Source of the DNA: Anaerolineae bacterium
GTDB lineage: Bacteria; Desulfobacterota; Desulfobacteria; Desulfobacterales; ETH-SRB1
DNA length: 64,000 nucleotides
Reading direction: 5' to 3'
NCBI GenBank assembly: GCA_035529315.1
Contig: DATKWZ010000037.1
Coordinates: 1 to 64,000, forward strand
Below are positions 1 through 9,449 of this stretch, piece after piece. Position 1 is the first letter of the stretch. Each line of letters starts with the position of its first letter. A program made the position numbers and the translations under genes. A model generated the notes under the pieces. The model ran no database searches. It was not told the DNA's origin and saw only the letters and a list, made by a program, of their open reading frames with translations.

Positions 1-401
1 TGACTTGTGCCAAGGACAGGCACAAAGGATATATAACTTACTGAACTCATACGTGGTTTCAAACAGTGTATTAATGTTTGTGATTGGTGCCGTTGTCGAA
101 GCTTAAGGTATAATATTTCGCTTTAAAAATTTATTTTGGCCATTACAGTCTAACACTTTTAAGGAATAGCAGGGTGCGAAACTTGAGAATATATTCTCAT
201 TGAAAGCGAAGTGAATTAATCTCATAACACATTGATAATTAATAAGATTACCACGTCGCCTTGCCCCTCGCAATGACCAAGATTACAGTTTTGCAAAGTC
301 TCTATTTAAGTCAGGTGCCATCGGATACGACGTTAGTCATTGATTTTGTCCAACTCTTTTTATCCTCGAACGCAGCTCGTACCCAAAAAAATAAGGGTAT
401 C
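1..401. other. Intergenic region upstream of the antiporter
   Basis: I see no convincing gene here. An open frame runs in from about 261, but its first 47 codons do not look like an antiporter N-terminus and the ribosome binding site lies just before 402. The stretch at about 128-188 is a copy of a repeat also found near 13090-13148. Confidence 0.5.
128..188. repeat. 60-bp dispersed repeat, copy 1
   Basis: About 60 bases ending in cagggtgcgaaactt match 13090-13148 with only a few differences. In this copy I cannot find the left inverted end that the second copy has, so it may be a solo end or a degraded element. Confidence 0.7.
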
Positions 402-2912
402 ATGGAAAACTACCTGGATATATTGTTTTTTATCGCCAGTTTCACAGTGATTGCCCTTGCTTCAAAGCAAATTGGACAATTCTTCATCAAAGCGCAACTC
501 CCTCTGATTAGTGGATTTCTTTTTACCGGCATACTTGCCGGGCCTTATGTATTAGGTCTCATTTCAGTAGAAACTACAGAAAAATTACGCTTTGTGGATG
601 AAATATCACTTGGGTTCATTGCCTTTGCCGCCGGAAGTGAACTGTATTTGAAAGAGCTGAAAAGTCGCTTTAAAATCATTACCTGGGTAACCATTGGGCT
701 CGTGGTGTGTACTTTTTCTCTGGGCAGCTTAACTTTTTTTATATTGTCCGACTTTATCCCCTTTATGCAAAGCATGCCGGTAGCCGGCCGAATGGCGGTT
801 TCTATCCTGGCAGGCGCTATCCTGGTCGCTCGTTCTCCATCCTCGGCCATAGCTATTGTAAATGAACTTCGTGCCATGGGGCCTTTTACTCAAACGGTAT
901 TGGGCGTAACAGTGATTATGGACGTAGTGGTCATTACTCTGTTCGCCGTTAACTCTTCGATCGCCGATGCCATTTTGACGGGCTTGAGCTTTGATCTGAG
1001 TTTTATAATCCTGCTCTTGATTGAGCTGGTGATATCGCTGGCACTGGGGTATTTTCTCGGAAAAATCTTAACGCGTATCCTGGCCAGTCGTATCAATAAC
1101 ACCGTAAAAACAGGGATCATTTTGCTGACAGGATATGGTATTTTTGTCTTATCTGCCGCGATCCGTGAAGCTACCCATGCCCGATTATCCTTTGAAATAC
1201 TTTTGGAACCCTTGCTCATTTGCATGATTGGCGGCTTTCTGGCATCCAACTACAGCAAGTATCGCGCGGAGTTCTCAAAAATTCTTTACGACATCGGGCC
1301 TCTGGTTTATATCGTCTTTTTTACACTGGCCGGGGCTTCGCTGGCGTTGGATGTTCTGGCCAAAACCTGGCGAATTGCGTTGGTTCTCTTTGTGGTTCGT
1401 TTGGTTGCCATATTCGCCGGCAGTTTCAGCGGCGGCGCGCTGGCCGGAGTTCCCATGAAATACAACCGTATTGGCTGGATGTCCTTTATAACCCAGGCCG
1501 GAGTTGGGCTTGGTCTTGCGAAACAGATCGTTGTGGAGTTTCCGGAGTGGGGGCACCCTTTTGCCACAATAATTATTGCAGTCATTGCGCTGAACCAGAT
1601 TGTCGGTCCTCCTATGTTCAAATGGGCGATTCGCATGGCAGGGGAAGCACACACTCGTGCAGAAACACCAGAATTTGGCGGTGGACGCAATGCAATAATC
1701 TTTGGTCTGGAAGGACAATCGCTGGCATTGGCTCGATCGCTGCGCTCCTACGGCTGGAGCGTGCAAATCGCCTCCATGGAAGTCAGCGATGAGGATATTA
1801 AAGCCTCTGATGTTGATATTTTTCCCATTTCCAGCTTGACTCTGGATGTGTTGCACCAACTGAACGCCGGACAAGCCGAAGCGATTGTCGCCATGCTCTC
1901 TGATGAAGAAAATTACCGGATTTGCGAATTGGCATATGAACATTTCGGAACGGAGAGCTTAGTCGTGCGTTTAAATAATCGGGCCAATTTTGACCGATTT
2001 AATGCACTGGGCGCTTTGATTGTTGATCCCACCATCGCGATTGTCAGCCTGCTCGATCATTTTGTACGCTTTCCGACGGCTACATCGCTGCTGCTGGGAA
2101 TGGAAGAAAATCAGAGTGTTGCTGAACTGGAACTCCGCAATCCAAACTTACATGGCATCGCTCTGCGCGAATTGCGTCTGCCCTTGGACACACTCATTTT
2201 ATCCGTCCGTCGCCATGGACAGATGTTGATATCTCACGGTTATACCCGGCTCGAAGTCGGTGATTGGGCAACCGTGATCGGGTCGTCGAAAAGCTTAGAA
2301 GAAATAGCGCTGCGATTCAATATAAACAGAGAATATGCTCTTTTGCACCTTATCGAAACGGTCACACCAAAAGAACTCGCATCCAGCTCATTGAAAACAG
2401 AAGTAAAAGAAATTATTAGGGGGAAAAATGGTGTCCCCAAAGATAGATTTGACAGGTTTATCGAAGAGAGTAGTGTAATAGATATTAGCCATGCCATAGG
2501 GGTAGAGGAGCTGTTTCAAATGGTGGCCAAAGCCATGGCTGCCAGACTGAACATAAAACCCGACTTACTTTTCGAATTGATGATGGCCAGAGAAAAAGAA
2601 AGCAGCACAGCCATAAGTCGAGGCATAGCCATACCGCATATCATCATCGACGGAAAACATACATTTGGTATCCTCCTGGCCCGTTGTAAGGAAGGAATCA
2701 CATTTTCAGCATCAGCCCCGATGGTTTCTGCTGTCTTTGCAATGGTGGGAACCAGAGATGAGCGGAATTTTCATCTTCGCGCTCTATCGGCTATCGCTCA
2801 GATCGTTCAGGATCCTTATTTTGAAAAAAAATGGTTAAGAGCCAAAAATGAAAAAGCCCTGCGTGATGTTATGCTTATGGCAAAGCGCAAGAGGCATGGG
2901 CGGACTTGCTGA
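402..2912 (+). CDS. KefB-type monovalent cation:proton antiporter with TrkA and PTS EIIA domains
   Basis: This is an inner-membrane cation/H+ antiporter of the CPA2 family, 836 aa. Residues about 8-410 form a dozen hydrophobic segments of the Na+/H+ exchanger domain. A TrkA-N-like nucleotide-binding domain follows (about 430-550), then a TrkA-C domain (about 580-650). The last 140 residues are a PTS EIIA type 2 domain carrying the phosphorylatable histidine in GIAIPH (His746). The start at 402 is preferred because AAGGG precedes it and the hydrophobic domain begins directly afterwards; the longer frame from 261 adds 47 unlike residues. The EIIA tail suggests transport is gated by phosphotransfer, but no PTS gene is nearby. 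The substrate, K+ or Na+, cannot be read from the sequence. Confidence 0.88.
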   Translation: MENYLDILFFIASFTVIALASKQIGQFFIKAQLPLISGFLFTGILAGPYVLGLISVETTEKLRFVDEISLGFIAFAAGSELYLKELKSRFKIITWVTIGLVVCTFSLGSLTFFILSDFIPFMQSMPVAGRMAVSILAGAILVARSPSSAIAIVNELRAMGPFTQTVLGVTVIMDVVVITLFAVNSSIADAILTGLSFDLSFIILLLIELVISLALGYFLGKILTRILASRINNTVKTGIILLTGYGIFVLSAAIREATHARLSFEILLEPLLICMIGGFLASNYSKYRAEFSKILYDIGPLVYIVFFTLAGASLALDVLAKTWRIALVLFVVRLVAIFAGSFSGGALAGVPMKYNRIGWMSFITQAGVGLGLAKQIVVEFPEWGHPFATIIIAVIALNQIVGPPMFKWAIRMAGEAHTRAETPEFGGGRNAIIFGLEGQSLALARSLRSYGWSVQIASMEVSDEDIKASDVDIFPISSLTLDVLHQLNAGQAEAIVAMLSDEENYRICELAYEHFGTESLVVRLNNRANFDRFNALGALIVDPTIAIVSLLDHFVRFPTATSLLLGMEENQSVAELELRNPNLHGIALRELRLPLDTLILSVRRHGQMLISHGYTRLEVGDWATVIGSSKSLEEIALRFNINREYALLHLIETVTPKELASSSLKTEVKEIIRGKNGVPKDRFDRFIEESSVIDISHAIGVEELFQMVAKAMAARLNIKPDLLFELMMAREKESSTAISRGIAIPHIIIDGKHTFGILLARCKEGITFSASAPMVSAVFAMVGTRDERNFHLRALSAIAQIVQDPYFEKKWLRAKNEKALRDVMLMAKRKRHGRTC

Positions 2913-3678
2913 AACTCCATTTGCGAATCGGTTGTCGGCTTAGTCTGTTAGATAATATGCCAAAGAATATTTACCCCGTTCAATTCGCTACAGCGAACAT
3001 TTAACAGGGAAAATCGGCTTTATAGTTAAAGAAAAACTCAGTAGATACGGGAAAAAGAAACAAGTATCGCGCAAAAGCGCTGATTAAACTGTTATTATTT
3101 AACCGGGCCGGCACAAATAATTCAGAAGAAAAGAAAATCAAGTTAATCCTGTCTGAAAAGTCAGTATGAGTTTGTTGCTGGCCATTACAATATTTGCTTT
3201 TGGGCAACAGCCCGTCAAGATTTGGCATCGATTCCCCCTTTATGATAATATTGAACCGCGGCCGGAGCTGATGACAAAACTCTTTCCGGGACTGTTTTAT
3301 ATTTGATGTTCAATACGAAAAAATTGACATAAAATAGTTATCTATGTTTTAATATTATAATTACAAACCAGATGATCTTGTTTAGAAGATGACTTGCATG
3401 ACGCACTTAAGTTTATAAATTTAATATGTTATACGGCCAATATCTGTTAGAAACTTATAATCTGAAGAACATTCCCGAATTCCTGCCAGATTAATAAATA
3501 GGGCAAATCCATTTTCACATGGTTTGCCTTATTGATTTTTTATGGATTTTGAGATACGTGCAATTAAATTGATGTTGGGTTGGCTTTATGGAAAGGATAA
3601 CGCAAATTTGATTTCGGTTAGAAATCTTCACTTTTCGTGAATTGAAGGTTCAGGCAAGGAATCTTATGCGGTACAGAA
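2913..3678. other. Long intergenic region with decayed repeats
   Basis: There is no supportable gene. It holds one copy of a repeat that recurs at 4671-4909 on the other side of the HD-domain gene (blocks 3096-3145 and 3190-3233). It also has a partial copy, at about 3450-3476, of the repeat that bounds the DUF488 module (20697-20725 and 22897-22925). Confidence 0.5.
3096..3233. repeat. Repeat flanking the HD gene, left copy
   Basis: Two conserved blocks, 3096-3145 and 3190-3233, match 4671-4721 and 4862-4909 in the same orientation at about 90-95% identity by eye. The middle parts differ because the right copy carries an extra insert. Confidence 0.75.
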
Positions 3679-4581
3679 ATGAACGATATACAGCTATACA
3701 ATATTATTCCTATGGATTCTCCACGGGCTGTGCTCGACGAAGTAATAGTAATTCTTGACCTGATTTCGCCAGATTTCGATACCGCTCCCGTCACCTCTGC
3801 GTTTAACATGACCGTCAGTTTGTACCAGGGAAGATATCCAGGGTACCGCTCTTGCAACACCGAGTACCACGATCTACATCATACTATCGAGACCTTCCTT
3901 GCCACAGCACGGCTGATTCATGGAGCCGTATTGGACGGCAAAATCTTTACGGATCGCCGCATTACCTTGGGATTGATCACTGCCTTTTTACATGATGCGG
4001 GATATATTCAGGAAGAATCGGACAAGGATGGCACCGGGGCGAAATACACAGCCAATCATGTTCAGCGCAGTATAGACTTTTTAGAATGCCATGGTTCAGA
4101 ACTCGGGCTGTCCCATGATGAAACAACCGAAGGCCGAGCAATAATCCTCTGCACCGATCTTGCTGTAGATATATCCACCATCGTATTTAAATCTGCCGAA
4201 GTAGAGCTACTTGGAAAAATACTAGGCTCAGCGGATCTCTTGGCTCAGATGGCAGACCGGACATATTTAGAAAAACTTCTATTCCTATACCATGAGTTCA
4301 AAGAAGCCGGTATTAGAAATTACCTGGACGAGGTGGATCTTCTCCGAAAGACCTTAGCATTTTATGACTTCGTGTCCCAGCGCCTTAAAACAACACTCGA
4401 TGAGACCGACCTGTTTATGGGTCCACATTTTACATCAAGGTGGGGAATTCATGAGGATCTGTATCATGTGGCGATCGCAAAGCAGAGGGATTTCCTGAAG
4501 AAGATTCTGGAAATTAAAGATTCCGATCCCCGTGACCATTTGAAGCGTAGTGTCGTCAATAAAATACGAAGGGAATATTGA
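3679..4581 (+). CDS. HD-domain phosphohydrolase-like protein
   Basis: A 300-aa soluble protein with the metal-binding pattern of the HD superfamily: His64-Asp65 with His67/His68 in YHDLHHT, His105-Asp106 in FLHDAG, and Asp186 in GSADLL. The spacing recalls cyclic-nucleotide phosphodiesterases, but I cannot assign a substrate. The start at 3679 begins the conserved protein; AAGGA lies rather far upstream (3656-3660). The gene stands alone, with long intergenic regions on both sides that carry copies of one repeat, so it may be an acquired single-gene unit. Family membership is fairly sure; the function is open. Confidence 0.75.
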   Translation: MNDIQLYNIIPMDSPRAVLDEVIVILDLISPDFDTAPVTSAFNMTVSLYQGRYPGYRSCNTEYHDLHHTIETFLATARLIHGAVLDGKIFTDRRITLGLITAFLHDAGYIQEESDKDGTGAKYTANHVQRSIDFLECHGSELGLSHDETTEGRAIILCTDLAVDISTIVFKSAEVELLGKILGSADLLAQMADRTYLEKLLFLYHEFKEAGIRNYLDEVDLLRKTLAFYDFVSQRLKTTLDETDLFMGPHFTSRWGIHEDLYHVAIAKQRDFLKKILEIKDSDPRDHLKRSVVNKIRREY

Positions 4582-4953
4582 GGAAAAAGCTATCTGTCTT
4601 TTTTCTTAAAATATCACATGGTAAGCCCTGTTCAAACCAAAATTGATGATTTCTGCCTTGTATCATACATTATTTAACCAGGCCGCCACAAATAATTCAG
4701 AAGAAAAGAAAATCAAGTCAATCAAGTTAAGATGAACTCGTAAAAAGTCGTCACTCCGGTGGAAACCGGAGTTCAGATGATCTGCAGCTACTTGAAAAGA
4801 CTGGATTCAACAAAATCAACAAGTTAAGTTCTTGCTATGATGCGATATAGTAGTAAAATGCCAATAATTGCTTTTGGGCAACAGCCCGTCAAGATTTGAC
4901 ACCGATTTTTATATGTGGTTTTTTGAATTGGCTGGATTTTTAGATGACAAAAT
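4582..4953. other. Intergenic region with repeat copy and inserted element
   Basis: No gene is visible. The region contains the right copy of the HD-flanking repeat (4671-4909), interrupted at about 4730 by sequence starting gatgaactcgtaaaaagtc. That is the terminal motif of the MITE-like element at 48663-48841. Confidence 0.55.
4671..4909. repeat. Repeat flanking the HD gene, right copy with insertion
   Basis: Blocks 4671-4721 and 4862-4909 match the left copy at 3096-3233. About 140 bases between them are new and begin with the terminal motif of another dispersed element (about 4731-4748), so one repeat appears to have landed in another. Confidence 0.7.
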
Positions 4954-4995
4954 AAAAAGGGCATTCCCTCATAATTTGATGGAATGCCCTTTTTT
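4954..4995. terminator. Bidirectional rho-independent terminator
   Basis: The arms aaaaagggcattcc (4954-4967) and ggaatgccctttttt (4981-4995) pair around a 13-base loop. On the minus strand the hairpin is followed by a T-run, directly after the cold-shock gene stop. The A-rich left arm makes it usable from the plus side too. Confidence 0.88.
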
Positions 4996-5013
4996 TAACT
5001 CAAAAATATTGGT

Positions 5014-5214
5014 CTAAACCGTAACGACATTCGCTGCAGCAGGACCTTTTTGACCCTGCTCAATGTCAAAAGTAACTCGGTCGCCTTCATTAAGAGACTT
5101 GAAACCGCTTGCATTGATTGCTGAATGATGGACAAATACATCCGGACCATCTTCCTGCTCAATGAAACCAAAGCCTTTACCGCTATTAAACCATTTTACA
5201 ATTCCATTAGCCAT
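5014..5214 (-). CDS. Cold-shock domain protein (Csp family)
   Basis: A 66-aa single-domain OB-fold nucleic-acid chaperone. Both RNA-binding motifs are present: KGFGFI (RNP1) and DVFVHH (RNP2). Length and sequence fit the CspA family. The start at 5214 is set by a strong GGAGG about eight bases upstream; the longer open frame to 5313 is leader. A promoter at 5344-5371 implies an untranslated leader of about 120 bases, as is common for cold-inducible csp genes. A terminator follows the stop closely, so the gene is monocistronic. Confidence 0.95.
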   Translation of the reverse strand: MANGIVKWFNSGKGFGFIEQEDGPDVFVHHSAINASGFKSLNEGDRVTFDIEQGQKGPAAANVVTV

Positions 5215-5343
5215 AATTAACACCCTCCTTTTTAAAAAATTCTCATAGTTCCAGACTTCAGGGTGCCACTTTGACAAATGGTACTTTCCTTTAGAGCGAA
5301 ACCGGCCCGCCAATTAAGAACAAGCCTTTACTGATTAAAAATG

Positions 5344-5371
5344 ATAATAACACCTTTTAGGCGAAAAGCAA
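5344..5371 (-). promoter_or_regulatory. Promoter of the cold-shock gene
   Basis: On the minus strand TTGCTT (5366-5371) is separated by 16 bases from TATTAT (5344-5349). The expected start near 5337 gives a leader of about 120 bases before the ATG at 5214. This is inferred from sequence only. Confidence 0.55.
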
Positions 5372-5620
5372 GGTTTATTATTGATATTTTTTAAATAAAG
5401 TGTTTTATTCTGCAAAATACAAATCCGCTTAATAGTGAGATCGGGATAATCTGGATTTTTTTACGAGGATTTCTAAAGGCAACAGGAACATTGGGTAGTC
5501 ACTTTACCCAATGGCTCCAACAGGAAATCGGCTGTTTTGAGCTGAACGGAATAGGCAATTAAGAAAAGAAAAAATCTGGATAGACAACATCCGTTTTTAT
5601 GAATGAGAAAAAACATGCTC
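5372..5620. other. AT-rich intergenic region
   Basis: Upstream of the cold-shock promoter and downstream of the 152-aa membrane protein gene I see nothing more than AT-rich sequence. A short minus-strand frame at 5473-5661 lacks a ribosome binding site and overlaps the real gene. Confidence 0.4.
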
Positions 5621-6079
5621 CTATAATCCCCCAAAGACAGAGGTGTTAACATTGGACACATTTTTAAGCATCAGAAACACCTGTTTTTTGTTAACCGGCC
5701 GTTTTACCATGATTCGTACGTCGTCCACCGTCACAAACGTAAGATAGAACTTAAAATTGATCCACTTGATTTGTTGAAAATCACTTTCAAACAAGCCCCT
5801 TTTATCGGAGAAGGAAAAGCGCACTTTACGCGCATCAAAATCAAGCGTCACCGAGTCGGCGAACCGTTTCCCATACACCAAGTAAAGGAAATACATCGGC
5901 GAGACAAGAATGAGCCCTCCCAAAACAGCATCTGCCACGGCTGTCTTCAGGGAAAAGACCTGAAGGAAAATCACGATCAGAAAGATGGCAATTGCAATGG
6001 TATGGAAATGCTGTAATAAGATGCGCTCTTCGCCGGGCATGAAAAAGGTATATGTTTTTTTGCCAACAGGATCAGTCAT
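5621..6079 (-). CDS. Small membrane protein of unknown function, coupled to pckA
   Basis: A 152-aa protein that I cannot assign. Two hydrophobic segments (about residues 24-45 and 50-70) are followed by a soluble basic and aromatic C-terminal part of about 80 residues with alternating beta-like pattern. This layout recalls PH-like or YcxB-like membrane proteins. Its start overlaps the pckA stop by eight bases on the same strand, so it is probably translationally coupled to PEP carboxykinase. A link to that enzyme is only positional. Confidence 0.7.
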   Translation of the reverse strand: MTDPVGKKTYTFFMPGEERILLQHFHTIAIAIFLIVIFLQVFSLKTAVADAVLGGLILVSPMYFLYLVYGKRFADSVTLDFDARKVRFSFSDKRGLFESDFQQIKWINFKFYLTFVTVDDVRIMVKRPVNKKQVFLMLKNVSNVNTSVFGGL

Positions 6080-7697
6080 GGTTTAGCTGTTTCGCAGGAC
6101 CGGCTGCAAGCACACTGTCCGACGACCTGTCTTTGAATTGTTCAAAGTTTTCATGGAACAGAACAGCCAGCTTTTTTGCCTGTACATCATAATCAGATGG
6201 ATTTGACCAGGTATTGCGGGGATTCAATATTTCTGATGGAACACCAAGCGATTCAGACGGCACCTGAAAACCAAATATCGGGTCGATCCACATCTCGACT
6301 TTTCCAAGTGAACCTGAGAGGGCTGCATTCAGAAGTGCTCGGGTATATCCGATTCTCATGCGGGACCCGACCCCAAATGGACCGCCGGTCCAGCCGGTAT
6401 TAACCAGCCAGCATTCAGCGCTATGTTCTTCGATTCTGTCTGCAAGCAGCCGGGCATATACAAAAGGATGACGCATCATAAAAGGAGCGCCAAAGCATGC
6501 GCTGAATGTGGCGGCAGGTTCGGTTACACCCTTTTCCGTACCAGCAACTTTTGCGGTATAGCCGCTGATAAAGTGATACATTGCCTGATCCGGCGTAAGC
6601 CTGGCAATAGGAGGCAGAACACCGAAAGCATCTGCCGTAAGCATGATAATACTGCGTGGATGCCCGGCCATTCCTGAGCTGACAATGTTTGGAATATGCT
6701 TAAGAGGATACGAAGCACGGGTGTTTTCTGTTAAACTTTCGTCATCCAGATCAACGCGGTGTGTTACCGTGTTCATTGAAACATTCTCAAGGATAGTGCC
6801 AAAACGACGGGTGCATTCATATATTTCAGGTTCTGCTTCTTTGGAAAGCCGGATTACCTTTGCATAGCATCCACCTTCAAAGTTGAATACCCCGTTGGCA
6901 GACCAACCGTGTTCGTCATCGCCGACAAGCAATCTGTTTGGATCTGCTGAAAGTGTGGTTTTTCCGGTACCAGATAGACCAAAAAAGATGGCGACATCAT
7001 CCGGGTCGGCCTTGCTGACATTAGCTGAGCAGTGCATTGAAAGGACATTTTGGTCGGGCAGAAGAAAGTTAAGTGCGGAAAAGATTGATTTTTTTATTTC
7101 TCCGGCATATGCAGTACCGCCGATCAACACCAGTTTTCGACTGATATTAATAATTACAAAAGTTCCACTGCGTGTTCCATCTTCGTCCGAATCTGCGTGA
7201 AAGTTCGGACAGTGAAGTACAGTGAAGTCAGGCTTGAATTTCCTGATAGCTTCAGGGTCTAATGGTTGCTGAATAAACATGTTACGAGCAAAGAGGTTAT
7301 GCCAGGCATATTCATTAATGATTCGCACTGACTGACGGAACTGTTTGTCCGTACCAGCAAAACAGTCCTGCACAAAAACCGATTTGCCACGCAGATATGC
7401 TGCCATGCGTTTGAGTATAGAATTGAACCTTTCCTCAGGGTATTTCACATTGACCTTGTTCCACCATATATCATTGGTAGTCTCTGGTTCATCCACAATA
7501 TACTTGTCCTTTGCGGCTCGACCTGTATGCTGCCCCATGCTGACCACCAAGGGGCCAAGATGTGCTATCAGGCCTTCAAAGCGACGGACAGCATGTTCAT
7601 ACAAAGCAGGCGTTGAAAGGTTCCAGCACACCTGGCCAAGCTCGTGCAACCCCAGACAATCTAACCCATGTTCCGGTATTAGCTCGTTGATTTCCAT
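6072..7697 (-). CDS. pckA: Phosphoenolpyruvate carboxykinase (ATP)
   Basis: It catalyses oxaloacetate + ATP to PEP + CO2 + ADP in the cytoplasm, the entry to gluconeogenesis. The 541-aa length and the P-loop GLSGTGKTTLS identify the ATP-dependent family, EC 4.1.1.49. The substrate-site lysine and arginine motifs (TAYAGEIKKS, MRIGYTRALL) are also present. I place the start at 7697 rather than 7706: AAAGGA lies eight bases before the ATG at 7697 but directly abuts the upstream ATG. It is divergent from malic enzyme, and a small membrane protein gene overlaps its stop. The pair suggests control of flux between C3 and C4 acids. Confidence 0.96.
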   Translation of the reverse strand: MEINELIPEHGLDCLGLHELGQVCWNLSTPALYEHAVRRFEGLIAHLGPLVVSMGQHTGRAAKDKYIVDEPETTNDIWWNKVNVKYPEERFNSILKRMAAYLRGKSVFVQDCFAGTDKQFRQSVRIINEYAWHNLFARNMFIQQPLDPEAIRKFKPDFTVLHCPNFHADSDEDGTRSGTFVIINISRKLVLIGGTAYAGEIKKSIFSALNFLLPDQNVLSMHCSANVSKADPDDVAIFFGLSGTGKTTLSADPNRLLVGDDEHGWSANGVFNFEGGCYAKVIRLSKEAEPEIYECTRRFGTILENVSMNTVTHRVDLDDESLTENTRASYPLKHIPNIVSSGMAGHPRSIIMLTADAFGVLPPIARLTPDQAMYHFISGYTAKVAGTEKGVTEPAATFSACFGAPFMMRHPFVYARLLADRIEEHSAECWLVNTGWTGGPFGVGSRMRIGYTRALLNAALSGSLGKVEMWIDPIFGFQVPSESLGVPSEILNPRNTWSNPSDYDVQAKKLAVLFHENFEQFKDRSSDSVLAAGPAKQLNHD

Positions 7698-7904
7698 TAT
7701 GCCCATCCTTTAGAATATTTTAGGGAAAGGAACTTTATTTATCTGTACTTAAGCCCGTGACTTTTTACGAAACCATCAACTTTTGCTCTTTCAAGCAAAT
7801 TATTATAAAAAACCATGACAGAAATCAGAAGAAACGTAAAGAATATATTGAAACTCCCTAACCGGTATACGAGTTTCAGGCGTGGGCCTAGTGTAAATTT
7901 CCGC

Positions 7905-7933
7905 TTGCTTTCTATAACAGGAAAAAATATTAT
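7905..7933 (+). promoter_or_regulatory. Promoter of the malic enzyme gene
   Basis: TTGCTT (7905-7910), a 17-base spacer and TATTAT (7928-7933) form a good sigma-70 promoter. The start would be near 7940, about 28 bases before the ATG, leaving room for the AGGAG at about 7952. Confidence 0.6.
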
Positions 7934-7967
7934 TAAACAGATTAAAAAATCATAGGAGCTTTGTGAC

Positions 7968-9368
7968 ATGCAAAAAGAGGTTGAGAAGTACGATTTTAAG
8001 CTTATAAAAAGAATCAGGGTAAGAATTCATGATACACCGGGTGCATTCGGCAGGGTTGCCGTGGAACTGGGAAAGTATGGTGGAATGTTGGGCGATATAA
8101 CAAAAGTAGACCTGACCTCTCAGCATATTACCAGGGACCTTATCATGTTTTTTGATAATCAGAAACAATTCGAAGAAACTAAAGCTGCGCTGGAAAAAAT
8201 TAAAAGGTGCAAAATACTTTCCATTGAAGATGAGGTTCTTAATATTCACAGGGGTGGTAAAATAGAGGTAACACCAACGGTAATAATGGACAACCTCAGT
8301 GATTTACGAATGATATATACGCCTGGAGTTGCGCAGGTCTGCGATTATATTCTCAAAAATCCAGAAAAAGTACGTGATTTTACGTCGATCGGCAATTCCG
8401 TGTGCATTGCCACAAATGGGTCCGCCATTCTGGGTTTGGGCAATATCGGCGTTCATGCGGGCATGCCGGTTATGGAAGGCAAGTCGGTGATCCTGCATAA
8501 AATGGCAGGGGTGAGTTGCATCCCTATCCTGGTTGACAGTGATGATGCCAATCGGATCGTCGATACTCTTGAAGCCATATCAAAAACATTCAGTATGATT
8601 ATGATTGAAGACATAAAAGCGCCGTTATGCTTCGAGGTCGAGAGAATGTTGCAGGAAAAGTTGCCGATCCCTGTATTCCACGATGATCAACATGGTACGG
8701 CAACCGTTGTCCTGGCAGTATTAATAATAGCGCTGCGGATGCTGAGCAAAGAAAAAGAAAATGTCAGCATTGTGATCAATGGTGCAGGTGCAGCGGGTTT
8801 TGCTACTTGCAATATGTTGCTGGAATATGGGTTTAAGAAGATCATCGTTTGTGATTCGGCAGGGGCGATCTATGAAAAGAGAAAAGAAAAAATGAATGCG
8901 TATAAAGAGGCTCTTGCAAAAGTTACAAACAAAAAAATGAAAAAAGGCTCACTGGAAACGATCATAAAAAACAAGGATATATTTATCGGCGTTTCAGCGG
9001 CAAATCTGGTTTCAAAAAATATGGTGAAAAGCATGAATAAAGATCCGATTGTACTCGCTCTTGCTAATCCGATACCTGAAATAATGCCGCAGGATGCATT
9101 GGAAGCCGGCGCGGCATTTGCCAAAGACGGCAGAACAGTGAATAATTGTCTTGTATTTCCAGGGCTCGTAAGAGGAACCCTTGATGCCCGCACTTCAAAA
9201 ATTACCTATCCGATGAAGTTTGCAGCAGCTGAAACAATTGCGGGTTTTGCAAGAAAACATGAAGGTGTGCCCAATTTTATGAACCTCGGTATCCATAAAA
9301 GTGTTGCAGAAAGAGTAAAATATGTAGCTCTAAATCAAAACAATATCACACCAATTTCTATTTTCTGA
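7968..9368 (+). CDS. NAD(P)-dependent malic enzyme with N-terminal ACT domain
   Basis: It oxidatively decarboxylates malate to pyruvate (466 aa). Residues about 10-90 resemble an ACT regulatory domain (RIRVRIHDTPGAFGRV), as found in many bacterial and archaeal malic enzymes. The catalytic part follows, with YTPGVAQV, the metal-binding FHDDQHGTA and the Rossmann motif NGAGAAGFA. The start has AGGAG upstream and a promoter at 7905-7933. It is divergent from pckA. Whether NAD or NADP is used is not decidable here. The ACT domain suggests allosteric control by an unknown small molecule. Confidence 0.93.
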   Translation: MQKEVEKYDFKLIKRIRVRIHDTPGAFGRVAVELGKYGGMLGDITKVDLTSQHITRDLIMFFDNQKQFEETKAALEKIKRCKILSIEDEVLNIHRGGKIEVTPTVIMDNLSDLRMIYTPGVAQVCDYILKNPEKVRDFTSIGNSVCIATNGSAILGLGNIGVHAGMPVMEGKSVILHKMAGVSCIPILVDSDDANRIVDTLEAISKTFSMIMIEDIKAPLCFEVERMLQEKLPIPVFHDDQHGTATVVLAVLIIALRMLSKEKENVSIVINGAGAAGFATCNMLLEYGFKKIIVCDSAGAIYEKRKEKMNAYKEALAKVTNKKMKKGSLETIIKNKDIFIGVSAANLVSKNMVKSMNKDPIVLALANPIPEIMPQDALEAGAAFAKDGRTVNNCLVFPGLVRGTLDARTSKITYPMKFAAAETIAGFARKHEGVPNFMNLGIHKSVAERVKYVALNQNNITPISIF

Positions 9369-9449
9369 TTTCAACCAGTCTTCAGCCGTCAGCCTAACAA
9401 CCTGAGCAATTACAGAAGTTTTTACAAACTATAATAAGAGATAATTATT

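Noticed and set aside
5473-5661. A 62-codon minus-strand frame before the cold-shock gene
   Set aside because: It overlaps the 152-aa membrane protein gene and lacks a ribosome site.
7739-7969. A 76-codon minus-strand frame in the pckA-malic enzyme gap
   Set aside because: It covers the malic enzyme promoter and has no ribosome site; it also contains repeat-like sequence.
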